The position numbers were made by a program, and so were the translations under genes. The notes beneath the pieces are model-generated. The model made no database searches, was not told the DNA's origin, and saw only the letters and a program-made list of their open reading frames with translations. From Bacteroidota bacterium (GTDB lineage Bacteria > Bacteroidota > Bacteroidia > Chitinophagales > Saprospiraceae), in assembly GCA_029557915.1 (NCBI GenBank), contig JAKQHS010000042.1, positions 1 through 60,996 of the forward strand: a stretch of 60,996 bases of DNA, written 5' to 3'. Below are positions 43,249 to 50,195 of this stretch, one piece after another (the first letter of the stretch is position 1; each line of letters starts with the position of its first letter).

Positions 43249-43481
43249 AAAGGATTGTTGGAATAATTAACCTGAGGCTGCGGCATGTCCTGACCGGGTG
43301 AAATTAGTTGAATTTTTGAGACTTTGAAGGAGAAGGAAAACACAGTAAATAGGGATAACTCAGAAGTTAAAATCAATCTTTTACGGCATTCCCGGTAACT
43401 ACTTGTTTTTTAAATACATTATTTTACAGAACGCGGACACCCCGTTTACCCTTGTTTTATAAACCTTTAAAACTCCATATT

Positions 43482-44288
43482 ATGGCTGCTAAGCTTGCAT
43501 TATGCATTGGAATCAATGATTACCCTGAAACGGGGAGTGACCTGGCTGGTTGTGTCAACGACGCCAACGATTGGGCGGACACCCTGACTGCCCGCGGATA
43601 TGTTGTAAAAAAACTGCTGGATAAAAAAGCGACCCGGGCGAATATACTTGGGGAAATGAAATCCGTCATTTCCGCAGCAAAAAAGGGGGACTCCATACTG
43701 ATCCAGTATTCCGGCCACGGCACCTATATTCCGGACCAGGACGGGGATGAACCGGACGGTACCGAAGAATGCCTCTGCCCTTATGATCTGAAAACCCGCG
43801 GGGTGATCACCGACGATGAATTGTTTGACTTGTTCAACAGCAAGGCTGCCGGCGTCAGGCTGGTCATGATCTCCGACAGCTGTCATTCCGGAACGGTGAC
43901 CCGTTTTGCCCCGCCGGCGGTCAGAGGCCGGAAAGCGCCGCAGACCAGGGTTAAATTTCTGCCCCCGGCCAGTTTTTTATCCTCCCGGGAACTCAACAAA
44001 TTCGGAGTTTCCAGGGCCATCCGAAAATCCTCTCCTCCCGGCCGTTACGGCGGCCTGTTGATGTCGGGATGCCAGGATGTGGAATACAGCTATGATGCTT
44101 ATTTCGGAGGCCGGCCCAATGGCGCTTTCACCTTTGCCGCTCTTGCAACACTGAAAAAGCTCAAATCCGGAGCCTCTTATAAGGACTGGCACAAAGCCAT
44201 CCGCTCCATGCTGCCATCCCAACAATACCCGCAATCTCCCAATCTTTTTGGTTCTTCCACGATGAAGAAGTGGAAGGTGCTGCAATAA
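43482..44288 (+). CDS. Caspase-like (metacaspase, C14) protease
   Basis: From ATG 43482 the product is 268 residues; a TTG ten codons upstream is unlikely. The C14 catalytic dyad is His79 in IQYSGHGTYI and Cys134 in MISDSCHSGTV. LAGCVNDANDWAD near 21-33 supplies the substrate-pocket Asp typical of metacaspases, and GGLLMSGCQDVEYSYD follows. There is no signal peptide, so it acts in the cytoplasm or through a non-classical route. It stands 116 bases before a peptidoglycan amidase gene that has no signal either. Together they may form a lysis or defence module. Confidence 0.87.
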   Translation: MAAKLALCIGINDYPETGSDLAGCVNDANDWADTLTARGYVVKKLLDKKATRANILGEMKSVISAAKKGDSILIQYSGHGTYIPDQDGDEPDGTEECLCPYDLKTRGVITDDELFDLFNSKAAGVRLVMISDSCHSGTVTRFAPPAVRGRKAPQTRVKFLPPASFLSSRELNKFGVSRAIRKSSPPGRYGGLLMSGCQDVEYSYDAYFGGRPNGAFTFAALATLKKLKSGASYKDWHKAIRSMLPSQQYPQSPNLFGSSTMKKWKVLQ

Positions 44289-44302
44289 ACCGGAATCTTA
44301 AT

Positions 44303-44389
44303 ATGTCCAACCGTTATACCAGGTTACCGGCTACGGAGAGCAGGTTTTTCTCCGGCGCGGCGCCCCGGCTGAGGCCTTTCGATTACTAA
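44303..44389 (+). CDS. 28-codon frame ahead of the amidase gene, in the same frame
   Basis: The frame ATG 44303 to TAA 44387-44389 codes 28 residues ending RPFDY and is in the same reading frame as the amidase gene that starts 15 bases after its stop. The amidase protein ends with a similar NPFDWEE. It could be a real small peptide, an upstream regulatory frame, or the detached start of a longer amidase split by a nonsense change. The evidence is limited to frame and spacing. Confidence 0.3.
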   Translation: MSNRYTRLPATESRFFSGAAPRLRPFDY

Positions 44390-44404
44390 GAAAACCGGGA
44401 GCGG

Positions 44405-45217
44405 GTGCAGGGTTATTTTTATACTCCGCCCGCCACCCGGTTTTATTATGCGGAAGCCCAGCAGAAAAAAAGGATCGTCTTGCATTTCACCGCAGGCAAT
44501 CTGGCCGGCGATATGAATCAATTGACGATCCAGGATTACCACGTATCCGTTCCTTTTGTCATTGCACGGGATGGGAAAATTTACCAATTGTTTTATTCCA
44601 AATACTGGTCCCATCATCTCGGCTTGAAAAGCGGCAACCCGGCCAAGGTTTATGACCGGCAGTCCATCGGCATCGAAATCTCGAATTACGGCTGGCTAGA
44701 ATCCAGGGACGGGCAACTGGAAACCGCCTATTCCAGGCAGGGATCAAACCCATCGGACGTCTATTGCGGCTTGGGGGATACCGAAGCTTATCTGCAATTG
44801 AACCGCAGGTACCGTGACCATGAATATTATGCGTCCTTTACCCCGGCCCAATTGGAAAGCACCATTGTCCTGGTCCGTTATCTCCTTGCCCTGTATTCCA
44901 TTCCGCCTTCCTTCCTGCCGCCCGCGGAGCGTTATGAATTCATCCCATCCAATATGGGATTTGCAGGGATACTCAGCCATGTGAATTATCGAGATAACGG
45001 CAAATGGGACATTGGCCCGGCCTTTGACTGGGAGGGCCTGATCCAAGGGGTTCAGGCGGAATCGTTCGTGCCCGTCCTGAATCCCTTAAGGTCTGTACGG
45101 GGAAAACCATCCCAACAAGAAAAGGAATTTGCCCCTGCACAAAACCGGGGATCAAAATACAAACCGGGCTCCAGGACCGTAATCAGGCAGTATAATCCTT
45201 TTGACTGGGAGGAATAA
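44405..45217 (+). CDS. N-acetylmuramoyl-L-alanine amidase (amidase_2 type)
   Basis: The 270-residue protein starts with GTG at 44405, the only start codon before the conserved region. The amidase_2 fold has the zinc His27 in RIVLHFTAG, a conserved SIGIEISNYGWL strand, and LSHVNYRDNGKWDIGPAFDW, with the second His and the Asp of the zinc site (KxDIGPxFDW). It cuts between MurNAc and L-Ala of peptidoglycan. There is no signal peptide, so it would need another route to reach peptidoglycan, for example cell lysis. It lies downstream of the caspase-like gene and converges with the UroD-like gene 5 bases on. Confidence 0.83.
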   Translation: MQGYFYTPPATRFYYAEAQQKKRIVLHFTAGNLAGDMNQLTIQDYHVSVPFVIARDGKIYQLFYSKYWSHHLGLKSGNPAKVYDRQSIGIEISNYGWLESRDGQLETAYSRQGSNPSDVYCGLGDTEAYLQLNRRYRDHEYYASFTPAQLESTIVLVRYLLALYSIPPSFLPPAERYEFIPSNMGFAGILSHVNYRDNGKWDIGPAFDWEGLIQGVQAESFVPVLNPLRSVRGKPSQQEKEFAPAQNRGSKYKPGSRTVIRQYNPFDWEE

Positions 45218-45222
45218 ATGAA

Positions 45223-46263
45223 TCAAACCCCATGTGCTACCGAGATCGCGGCTTTCAACCGATCCCAGTCCGTATCACCCGGCACTGTACAATCAGCACC
45301 CAGGATAAACTGATCAGGTACCTGCTTTAATACATTCCGGACTTCATTTTCTATCTCTGTCCGGCTGCCCTTGCCGATGACCCCGTGACGATCCATACCA
45401 CCCATGCAGGGTCTGTTGAACATTTCCGAAATCTCCTGCCAGGTAAGCAACCTACCGGTAAGCTGAGGATTGCAGTTTACCACTTGCCCGGGATAATCCA
45501 GGACGGCATCGTAAGAGGCATAAGGTGCATTGTAATCACAGACATGAAGGATATTAAAAGGGCAAGCAGCCGTGACTTCTTTCATGGCCACCAGATCGGA
45601 GGGTTTGACGTATTCGGTAAATAGGCGGGGATCGCTGAATTGCCCGGTTTCCGAGCCCTGGGTGGACATATAAAAACCGTCCACGCCCAGGTCTATGCAG
45701 GCGCGTACAAAGATCAGCTGGCTTTCGGTCAGGATATCCAGGCCCTTTTTTACGGCTTCCGGATCTTCTTCCATGTGTTTCAGCAACACTTCGCGGGTGG
45801 CGGAATGGCCGGCCCACATAAAGGGTGAATACAGGGTCATGATGACCAGCGCCTCTTTTTTGGAGGCCTGCACGATTTCTTTTACGGCCTGCAACTGGGG
45901 CTGGTAAAATTCAACCGGATTAGGGCGCAGTTTTGACCAGTCGGCCGGAGTTTTCAGAAAATCGAGAAGGGGATATTGTTGTTCGTATTGAATTTTTACG
46001 AAATCCATTCCGGTGTGGCGGAAATACCGGAGGTGTTCCTGTGCGGCGGCTGATCCCAGTTTAAAATCATCCCCGAAATGCAGAAAAAAAGCGGCCGGAG
46101 TATAACCGGGCTCCGTTTTCCCCTCCAGCCATTGGAGCATGCGGTCCCTATTGCTGAGGGTCGACGTTTGTTTGCAGGAGGCTAGTGAACTAAGCAGGGG
46201 GGATCCTGCCAGAAGGGCCCCGGTACCCATGAGTGAAGTTCTGAGGAATTGGGATCTTTTCAT
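45223..46263 (-). CDS. Uroporphyrinogen-decarboxylase-family lipoprotein
   Basis: The 346-residue protein has a signal with a lipobox ending at Cys30 (SSLASC). The TIM-barrel resembles the UroD family: GMDFVKIQYEQQYPLLDF, FDF-like DLGVDGFYMSTQGSETGQFS and NILHVCDYNAPYASYDAVLDYPGQVVNCNP. The lipoprotein signal makes haem synthesis unlikely; secreted UroD-like enzymes are often methyltransferase-related or of unknown use. It is convergent with the amidase gene and separated from the island at 46.3 kb by a gap of 334 bases. Confidence 0.82.
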   Translation of the reverse strand: MKRSQFLRTSLMGTGALLAGSPLLSSLASCKQTSTLSNRDRMLQWLEGKTEPGYTPAAFFLHFGDDFKLGSAAAQEHLRYFRHTGMDFVKIQYEQQYPLLDFLKTPADWSKLRPNPVEFYQPQLQAVKEIVQASKKEALVIMTLYSPFMWAGHSATREVLLKHMEEDPEAVKKGLDILTESQLIFVRACIDLGVDGFYMSTQGSETGQFSDPRLFTEYVKPSDLVAMKEVTAACPFNILHVCDYNAPYASYDAVLDYPGQVVNCNPQLTGRLLTWQEISEMFNRPCMGGMDRHGVIGKGSRTEIENEVRNVLKQVPDQFILGADCTVPGDTDWDRLKAAISVAHGV

Positions 46264-46323
46264 AAAAAGGAGTTAATTTAAAGATTCAGTTAAAATAATA
46301 AAATCTGAGCATAGAGACTGTTT

Positions 46324-46456
46324 GGGTGTATGACAAAAAGCAGTTTTACATTTTCTGGATAAACGAGACCTGGTATGTTTTACTTCGTTTTTATGCGAGT
46401 TGAAACCTTCCAGGTCTTGTTATCGAGTAAAAAGACCTGCATTTTGACATGCACCC
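46324..46456. repeat. MITE-like inverted-repeat element, copy B, with 8-bp target duplication
   Basis: Left arm GGGTGTATGACAAAAAGCAG (46324-46343) and right arm CTGCATTTTGACATGCACCC (46437-46456) form an inverted repeat matching at 17 of 20 positions. The element is flanked by the direct repeat GACTGTTT (46316-46323 and 46457-46464), as expected of a transposition target duplication. An inner GACCTGG/CCAGGTC pair makes a second stem. It holds no reading frame and must be moved by a transposase from elsewhere. Confidence 0.75.
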
Positions 46457-46464
46457 GACTGTTT

Positions 46465-46586
46465 ATGGCTCATTCAGGACAACATTGGAATTTTTACTTT
46501 CGATTCAGGTAAATGCTCCATGGCGCCTTATTGTCCTTTGGAACAATGGTAGCGCATTTGATGTTGAATTAATTGATTATCATTAA
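46465..46586 (+). pseudogene. higB: higB toxin remnant (RelE-like), frameshifted
   Basis: Only the C-terminal third remains. The first frame, from ATG 46465, gives QHWNFYF. The next frame gives SIQVNAPWRLIVLWNN, then GSAFDVELIDYH and TAA 46584-46586. This matches the end of HigB/RelE-type mRNA interferases (…YSIRVN-x-x-WR…DVEIVDYH). The frame change is at the T-run at 46498-46500, consistent with loss of one base. The toxin's first half is missing, and the MITE-like element ends directly before it, so insertion probably helped destroy it. The antitoxin gene follows 11 bases later. Confidence 0.75.
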
Positions 46587-46597
46587 AATAATGAACA

Positions 46598-46897
46598 ATG
46601 AAAAAATTAAAAAATATCCACCCTGGAGAAATCTTATTGAAGGAGTTTCTTATCCCGCTTGATATAAGCGCGTACCGGCTTTCAAAGGAAATATCCATAC
46701 CGCAGACCCGCATATCTGAAATTATAAAAGGAAACAGGCGGATCACCGCGGACACGGCTTTGAGATTTTCTAAATTTTTCGGAAATTCTGCCAAGTTTTG
46801 GCTCGGGCTTCAGGACGATTTTGACATTGAAGAGGAAAAACAAAACAAGCAAAAGGAAATTAATTCAATAAAACCATTGGAAAGTAAGGTGGCCTAA
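46598..46897 (+). CDS. higA: HigA-type antitoxin (XRE family)
   Basis: The 99-residue protein has the typical HigA start IHPGEILLKEFLIPLDISAYRLSKEISIPQTRISEIIKGNRRI, an HTH_3 domain with the recognition helix PQTRISEII, and the conserved WLGLQDDFDIEEE tail. The usual partner HigB is broken upstream, so this antitoxin is now an orphan. It may still regulate its own promoter or neutralise a related toxin elsewhere in the cell. The stop codon lies at the start of a cassette-box sequence, which also follows the next two genes. Confidence 0.85.
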   Translation: MKKLKNIHPGEILLKEFLIPLDISAYRLSKEISIPQTRISEIIKGNRRITADTALRFSKFFGNSAKFWLGLQDDFDIEEEKQNKQKEINSIKPLESKVA

Positions 46898-46898
46898 T

Positions 46899-46921
46899 AC
46901 GGTTTTACCACAGGCGGGTGG
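46899..46921 (+). repeat. Cassette box 0 after higA
   Basis: ACGGTTTTACCACAGGCGGG begins two bases after the higA stop codon. It resembles the boxes after the next two genes (47889-47910 and 48647-48670), all of the form AC-n-GGT-x-TT-x-C-x-x-CA followed by a G-rich run. Similarity is partial for this copy. Confidence 0.4.
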
Positions 46922-47130
46922 TCGCACTTCGAGTTAATAAGATATGTAAATTTGAATATTATTGATCAGGAATGCGATTGGGTATTTGCCATTGCGAACT
47001 CCTTATGCTGGCCGGCTCCAACATACTGACATCAATAAATTGTGCCCGCAAAACTCTTTGAACACTTGGAAGTTTAACTAAAATAGGATGATATAAGGAA
47101 ATATACTCAATAAACTTTCGTAAATAACGA

Positions 47131-47146
47131 TGTTGGCACTCATTTT
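47131..47146 (+). repeat. Left terminal repeat of cassette 1
   Basis: TGTTGGCACTCATTTT, followed by AAGGAC, lies 12 bases before the first lipoprotein ATG. Its reverse complement recurs after that gene as AAAAACGAGTGCAAACA (47873-47889). The sister cassette has TGTTATGTGACATTTT at the same place. Confidence 0.5.
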
Positions 47147-47158
47147 AAGGACAACTAC

Positions 47159-47872
47159 ATGAAACAGACATTCATATTTATATTGACAATATTTATTCTG
47201 TCATCCTGCAATGAGGAAAAAAAATCGGATTCAAATATAACTATTGACACTGTTAGCAACACCACATCTAACAACACAGTTCCGACAAATCAATTGACAC
47301 CAAATCTAACGTTTGACTGTTCAATTTTTAAGTTTAAAAGTAAGAAGGAACAAGCAGACACATTAACTAAATACTTTGGAAAAAAACAATTAGCGACTGA
47401 CGAGAAATTTTTCTGTGCATTTCCAAACTCATTTAACGAGATGCAAAATATCTTTGGCTTTGACGACATTAGAGGTGAAGCTCCAATGTATGACTATCCT
47501 ATGGGAGAAAATATTATTCGATATTTTGCTAACCTGAACACTATTGACAAAGAAATATATTACAACAAATACATAAATATTTGTGTGGACGGAATCTGGG
47601 AGGCTGACAACATTAGGGAAGCATTTGGATTTTCAAATAGACTAGCAAACGACACAGAAGCTGGTTGTTTATCATTATCTAAAAGAACCGACAAGGAGAT
47701 TAAAAGCGTTTTCCACTTTATTTTTGACGGACCTCATCCAAAAAACGAATACAATGAAAAAATTTATAATGAGCTCCTTCCTATTGTGACCAAGCAAAAC
47801 GACAGACTTGGTAAACTGCTAACTGAATCCTATAAAAAAGTCATAACAGAGGACGGTGGAAACGGACATTAG
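47159..47872 (+). CDS. Orphan low-GC lipoprotein in cassette 1
   Basis: The 237-residue lipoprotein has Cys17 after FILSS and a Ser/Thr/Asn-rich linker (residues about 24-48). The mature region (about 55-225) contains RGEAPMYDYPMG, KEIYYNKYINICVDGIWEADNIREAFGFSN and SVFHFIFDGPHPKNEYNEKIY. I know no family for it. Codon use is much richer in A/T than in the flanking genes (many GAC, ACA, AAA codons), pointing to transfer. It is bracketed by inverted repeats and followed by a cassette box, like the next gene. Confidence 0.75.
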   Translation: MKQTFIFILTIFILSSCNEEKKSDSNITIDTVSNTTSNNTVPTNQLTPNLTFDCSIFKFKSKKEQADTLTKYFGKKQLATDEKFFCAFPNSFNEMQNIFGFDDIRGEAPMYDYPMGENIIRYFANLNTIDKEIYYNKYINICVDGIWEADNIREAFGFSNRLANDTEAGCLSLSKRTDKEIKSVFHFIFDGPHPKNEYNEKIYNELLPIVTKQNDRLGKLLTESYKKVITEDGGNGH

Positions 47873-48072
47873 AAAAACGAGTGCAAACACGGGTTTTGCA
47901 TCAGGTGGGGTTGGTGCTAACGTGAAAATCTCAATTCATATTTACTTGGTGCGGGGGGCTGAGCGGCTTCGATTCGAAACTTTTTGCAAGGTTAAAGTTT
48001 TGTTCTTCGATTGAATTTTTGGTTCTAAAAATCTCCACTTTCGGTAATACCCGAACTGTTATGTGACATTTT
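47873..48072 (+). repeat. attC-like recombination site between cassettes 1 and 2
   Basis: The left end GTGCAAACACGGGTTTTGCA, continuing TCAGGTGGGG (47881-47910), can pair with the right end CCACTTTCGGTAATACCCG, continuing AACTGTTATGTG (48035-48065), as a long imperfect hairpin. Reverse-complementing the right end gives CGGGTATTACCGAAAGTGG, close to CGGGTTTTGCATCAGGTGG. The layout (complementary outer ends, conserved inner arms) is that of integron attC sites, but the site is longer and no integrase is present in this window. Confidence 0.45.
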
Positions 48073-48086
48073 AAAGACGGAAAACA

Positions 48087-48623
48087 ATGATAAAACAATT
48101 AACAATTTTTGCTTTCATTTTGACAATTTGTTTGATTAGTTGCGGAAAGACAAATACGGAAAGCAAAAAGACGGAAAAGCTGACAACAATTCAGATTGAC
48201 ACTTCTGTTATTACTATATTGCCATTAGACACGAACCTACATTGGATTTTTAAAACAGGGATGCCAACTGAACTAACGACAGAAGACCTTTTGAAAATTG
48301 AAACCATTCTTAAAAAATGTGTTAACGAATACAATCCTGAGCAAGAAAGACAGTTTAAGGAAATAAACGACAAACACCCAGAATACAAACTTGAAAGGAA
48401 AAGTTTCATTATTGACTTGGCACGCTACAAAAGACAGTATATGGCCATAGTTAACTCTAAAGGTGAAAAAGAGATTTGGGTAAATTGTTTTTGTGGAAAT
48501 TGGGACAAAAATTCGAGAACAAGCCCAGTCATGGTTGATGACGGTGGGAATTGTTACTTTAATCTAAAAATCAACTTGACAACTGGACAGTATTACGAAT
48601 TGATGGTAAACGGAGATGCTTAA
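48087..48623 (+). CDS. Orphan low-GC lipoprotein in cassette 2
   Basis: The 178-residue lipoprotein has Cys19 after ICLIS. The mature part contains LTTEDLLKIETILKKCVNEYNPEQERQFKEI, LERKSFIIDLARYKRQYMAIVNSKGEKEIWVNCFCGNWDKNS and ending NLTTGQYYELMVNGDA. I do not recognise a family; the CFC pair and the compact beta-strand pattern suggest a small binding domain. A/T-rich codon use again differs from the neighbours. It sits in the same cassette-like bracket as the previous gene. Confidence 0.75.
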   Translation: MIKQLTIFAFILTICLISCGKTNTESKKTEKLTTIQIDTSVITILPLDTNLHWIFKTGMPTELTTEDLLKIETILKKCVNEYNPEQERQFKEINDKHPEYKLERKSFIIDLARYKRQYMAIVNSKGEKEIWVNCFCGNWDKNSRTSPVMVDDGGNCYFNLKINLTTGQYYELMVNGDA

Positions 48624-48632
48624 CAGACAAAG

Positions 48633-48670
48633 AATAATGCCACATGACAGGTATTGCGTCATACGGGGTG
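48633..48670 (+). repeat. Right terminal repeat and cassette box after cassette 2
   Basis: AATAATGCCACATGACA (48633-48649) is the near reverse complement of TGTTATGTGACATTTT (48057-48072) before the gene. It runs into the box ACAGGTATTGCGTCATACGG (48647-48666), continued by GGTG, which parallels ACGGGTTTTGCATCAGGTGG after cassette 1. Confidence 0.5.
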
Positions 48671-48718
48671 ACCCCGCTTTGGCGGGGCAGGCGCTGCAAT
48701 CCCGATAGCTATCGGGAT
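48671..48718. repeat. REP-like palindromes
   Basis: CCCCGCTTTGGCGGGG (48672-48687) is a perfect 6-bp stem with a 4-base loop, and ATCCCGATAGCTATCGGGAT (48699-48718) is a perfect 20-base palindrome. They interrupt the site after cassette 2 and resemble the short palindromes scattered through many Bacteroidota genomes. Confidence 0.7.
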
Positions 48719-48841
48719 GGAGCTTTGTGCTTCTATTCAAGTTCAGTCCAGGTTGATGGTTTTGTGCTCCAAAATCCGCTGCTATTTAAAGCCGCAAAAC
48801 ATTAACTTCGTACTTAAGAATAAGCAGGAAAAAAAATCCAA

Positions 48842-49330
48842 TTGGACGCCTCCAAAAATCCCCGCCTATTTTTACTCGAAGGCCTTCAACGATTCATAAA
48901 ACAAGTCACAAAACTGGATGGTGTAATCCGCATCTCGCTTCTGGGATCCATCGTGACCCCGAAGACTAATCTTAAAGACATTGATGTGCTTGTGCTTGTT
49001 GCCGACCACATCGATCTCGCTCCCCTGGCGACTTATACCAGGCAATTGATGGGACAGGTGCAAAGTATAAACCGGGGAGCTGATGTATTTCTGGCCGATG
49101 AAAGGGGGAATTATATCGGACGAATTTGTCATTGGAGAGATTGCCGTCCAGGTATCCGGCGGGCCTGCCAAGCCATGCATTGCGGTCGACGGACCTATCT
49201 TTACGATGATCTTTCAGTGGTCACCTTAAATGCTGAAATGGTACGTAATCCACCGGTGACCCTGTGGCCAACAGTTGAGATACGATGTCCATTACCAAGG
49301 GATGTGAGGGAATGGATTGAAAAATTATGA
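48842..49330 (+). CDS. Stand-alone nucleotidyltransferase-fold protein
   Basis: The 162-residue product starts with TTG at 48842. The nucleotidyltransferase motif is LLGSIVTPKTNLKDIDVLVLV, with Gly35-Ser36 and the metal-binding Asp46/Asp48, and a third carboxylate in GADVFLAD. The C-terminal half (ICHWRDCRPGIRRACQAMHCG) is unusual for MNT-type proteins and rich in Cys/His. It could transfer a nucleotide to a protein or small molecule. No HEPN partner is next to it. GC is back to the normal range. Confidence 0.7.
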   Translation: MDASKNPRLFLLEGLQRFIKQVTKLDGVIRISLLGSIVTPKTNLKDIDVLVLVADHIDLAPLATYTRQLMGQVQSINRGADVFLADERGNYIGRICHWRDCRPGIRRACQAMHCGRRTYLYDDLSVVTLNAEMVRNPPVTLWPTVEIRCPLPRDVREWIEKL

Positions 49331-49353
49331 TAGCTGTCAAAGGATCATGTCAT

Positions 49354-49573
49354 GAAACCGCAAAGAGTGCGGAGATCGAAGAGTGGGCGAAAAGAAAAAG
49401 ATTATAGCATTTGGACTCACTTTACGTGTTTTGCGTCCTTTGCGGTTAATCAAAGCGATTAATGAAACCGAAGAAAGCGCTGAGGTGGCAGAGTGGGCAC
49501 AAAGAAAAAGATTATGGCCTTTGGGCTCACTTTGCGTGTTTTGCATCCTTTTCGGTTAATCAAGGTAGTCAAT
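49354..49573. repeat. Two tandem copies of a 110-bp palindromic repeat
   Basis: Copy 1 runs 49354-49463 and copy 2 runs 49464-49573. Both start GAAACCG and share AAGAAAAAGATTAT, GGCTCACTTT-like and GTGTTTTGC strings. In copy 1 AACCGCAAAG at the start is the inverted repeat of CTTTGCGGTT near the end, so each unit can fold as one large hairpin. The remaining gap to 49753 has no gene; it holds AT-rich sequence with two related AGAACCCCA strings at 49601-49609 and 49688-49696. Confidence 0.7.
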
Positions 49574-49753
49574 GTAAACGCATTTCCAATTCTTATCAAA
49601 AGAACCCCAATTAATGTCGTAATTTGGAATTCAGTATAAGCGATGAAATATAATCCAACTCCGTTCAGCGCACCTCATCGTCAATTAGAACCCCATAATT
49701 GAAATAAATCAGACAACCAGATCTTTTGTATTAGCTTTATCTAATCGGAAATC

Positions 49754-50113
49754 ATGAATAAATCCTCCACCTCCCTGACGGTCTTTGGCGTTTATCTTTT
49801 GGGTATGGGCTTCGGACTCGTTTTTATGCCCAATACCCTGATCGGAATATTGGGTCTGCCACCTACCGATGAAGTCTGGATCCGCGTGCTGGGGGTCGTG
49901 ACCCTCGTCCTGGCTTATTATTATATCCAGGCGGCCAGGACAAACCTTCGCACTTTCGCTTCATGGACTGTTCCGGCAAGGATCCTTGTATTTTTCTTTT
50001 TTACAGGATTTGTCCTCGCGGGCTGGGTGGGTCCGGTCATGAGTGCGCTGGGGGCAATAGATCTGGTTGGGGCATTATGGACCGCTTGGGCCTTGAGGAA
50101 GGAAAAATCTTAA
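49754..50113 (+). CDS. Small four-helix membrane protein
   Basis: The 119-residue protein has four membrane helices (about 9-31, 44-62, 72-92 and 95-112) and no other motif. It starts MNKSSTSLTVFGVYLLGMG and ends with the charged ALRKEKS. Similar small integral proteins of unknown function are widespread. A near-consensus TAGCTTTA box lies 15 bases upstream of the ATG. It converges with the alcohol dehydrogenase gene. Confidence 0.7.
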   Translation: MNKSSTSLTVFGVYLLGMGFGLVFMPNTLIGILGLPPTDEVWIRVLGVVTLVLAYYYIQAARTNLRTFASWTVPARILVFFFFTGFVLAGWVGPVMSALGAIDLVGALWTAWALRKEKS

Positions 50114-50195
50114 AGGAAGTGATTCACGGAAGCATCGGAGTCAGAATGACAATGCAATGGATCAATACAGGGTGTAATTTAGGCTCTAACCTGAG

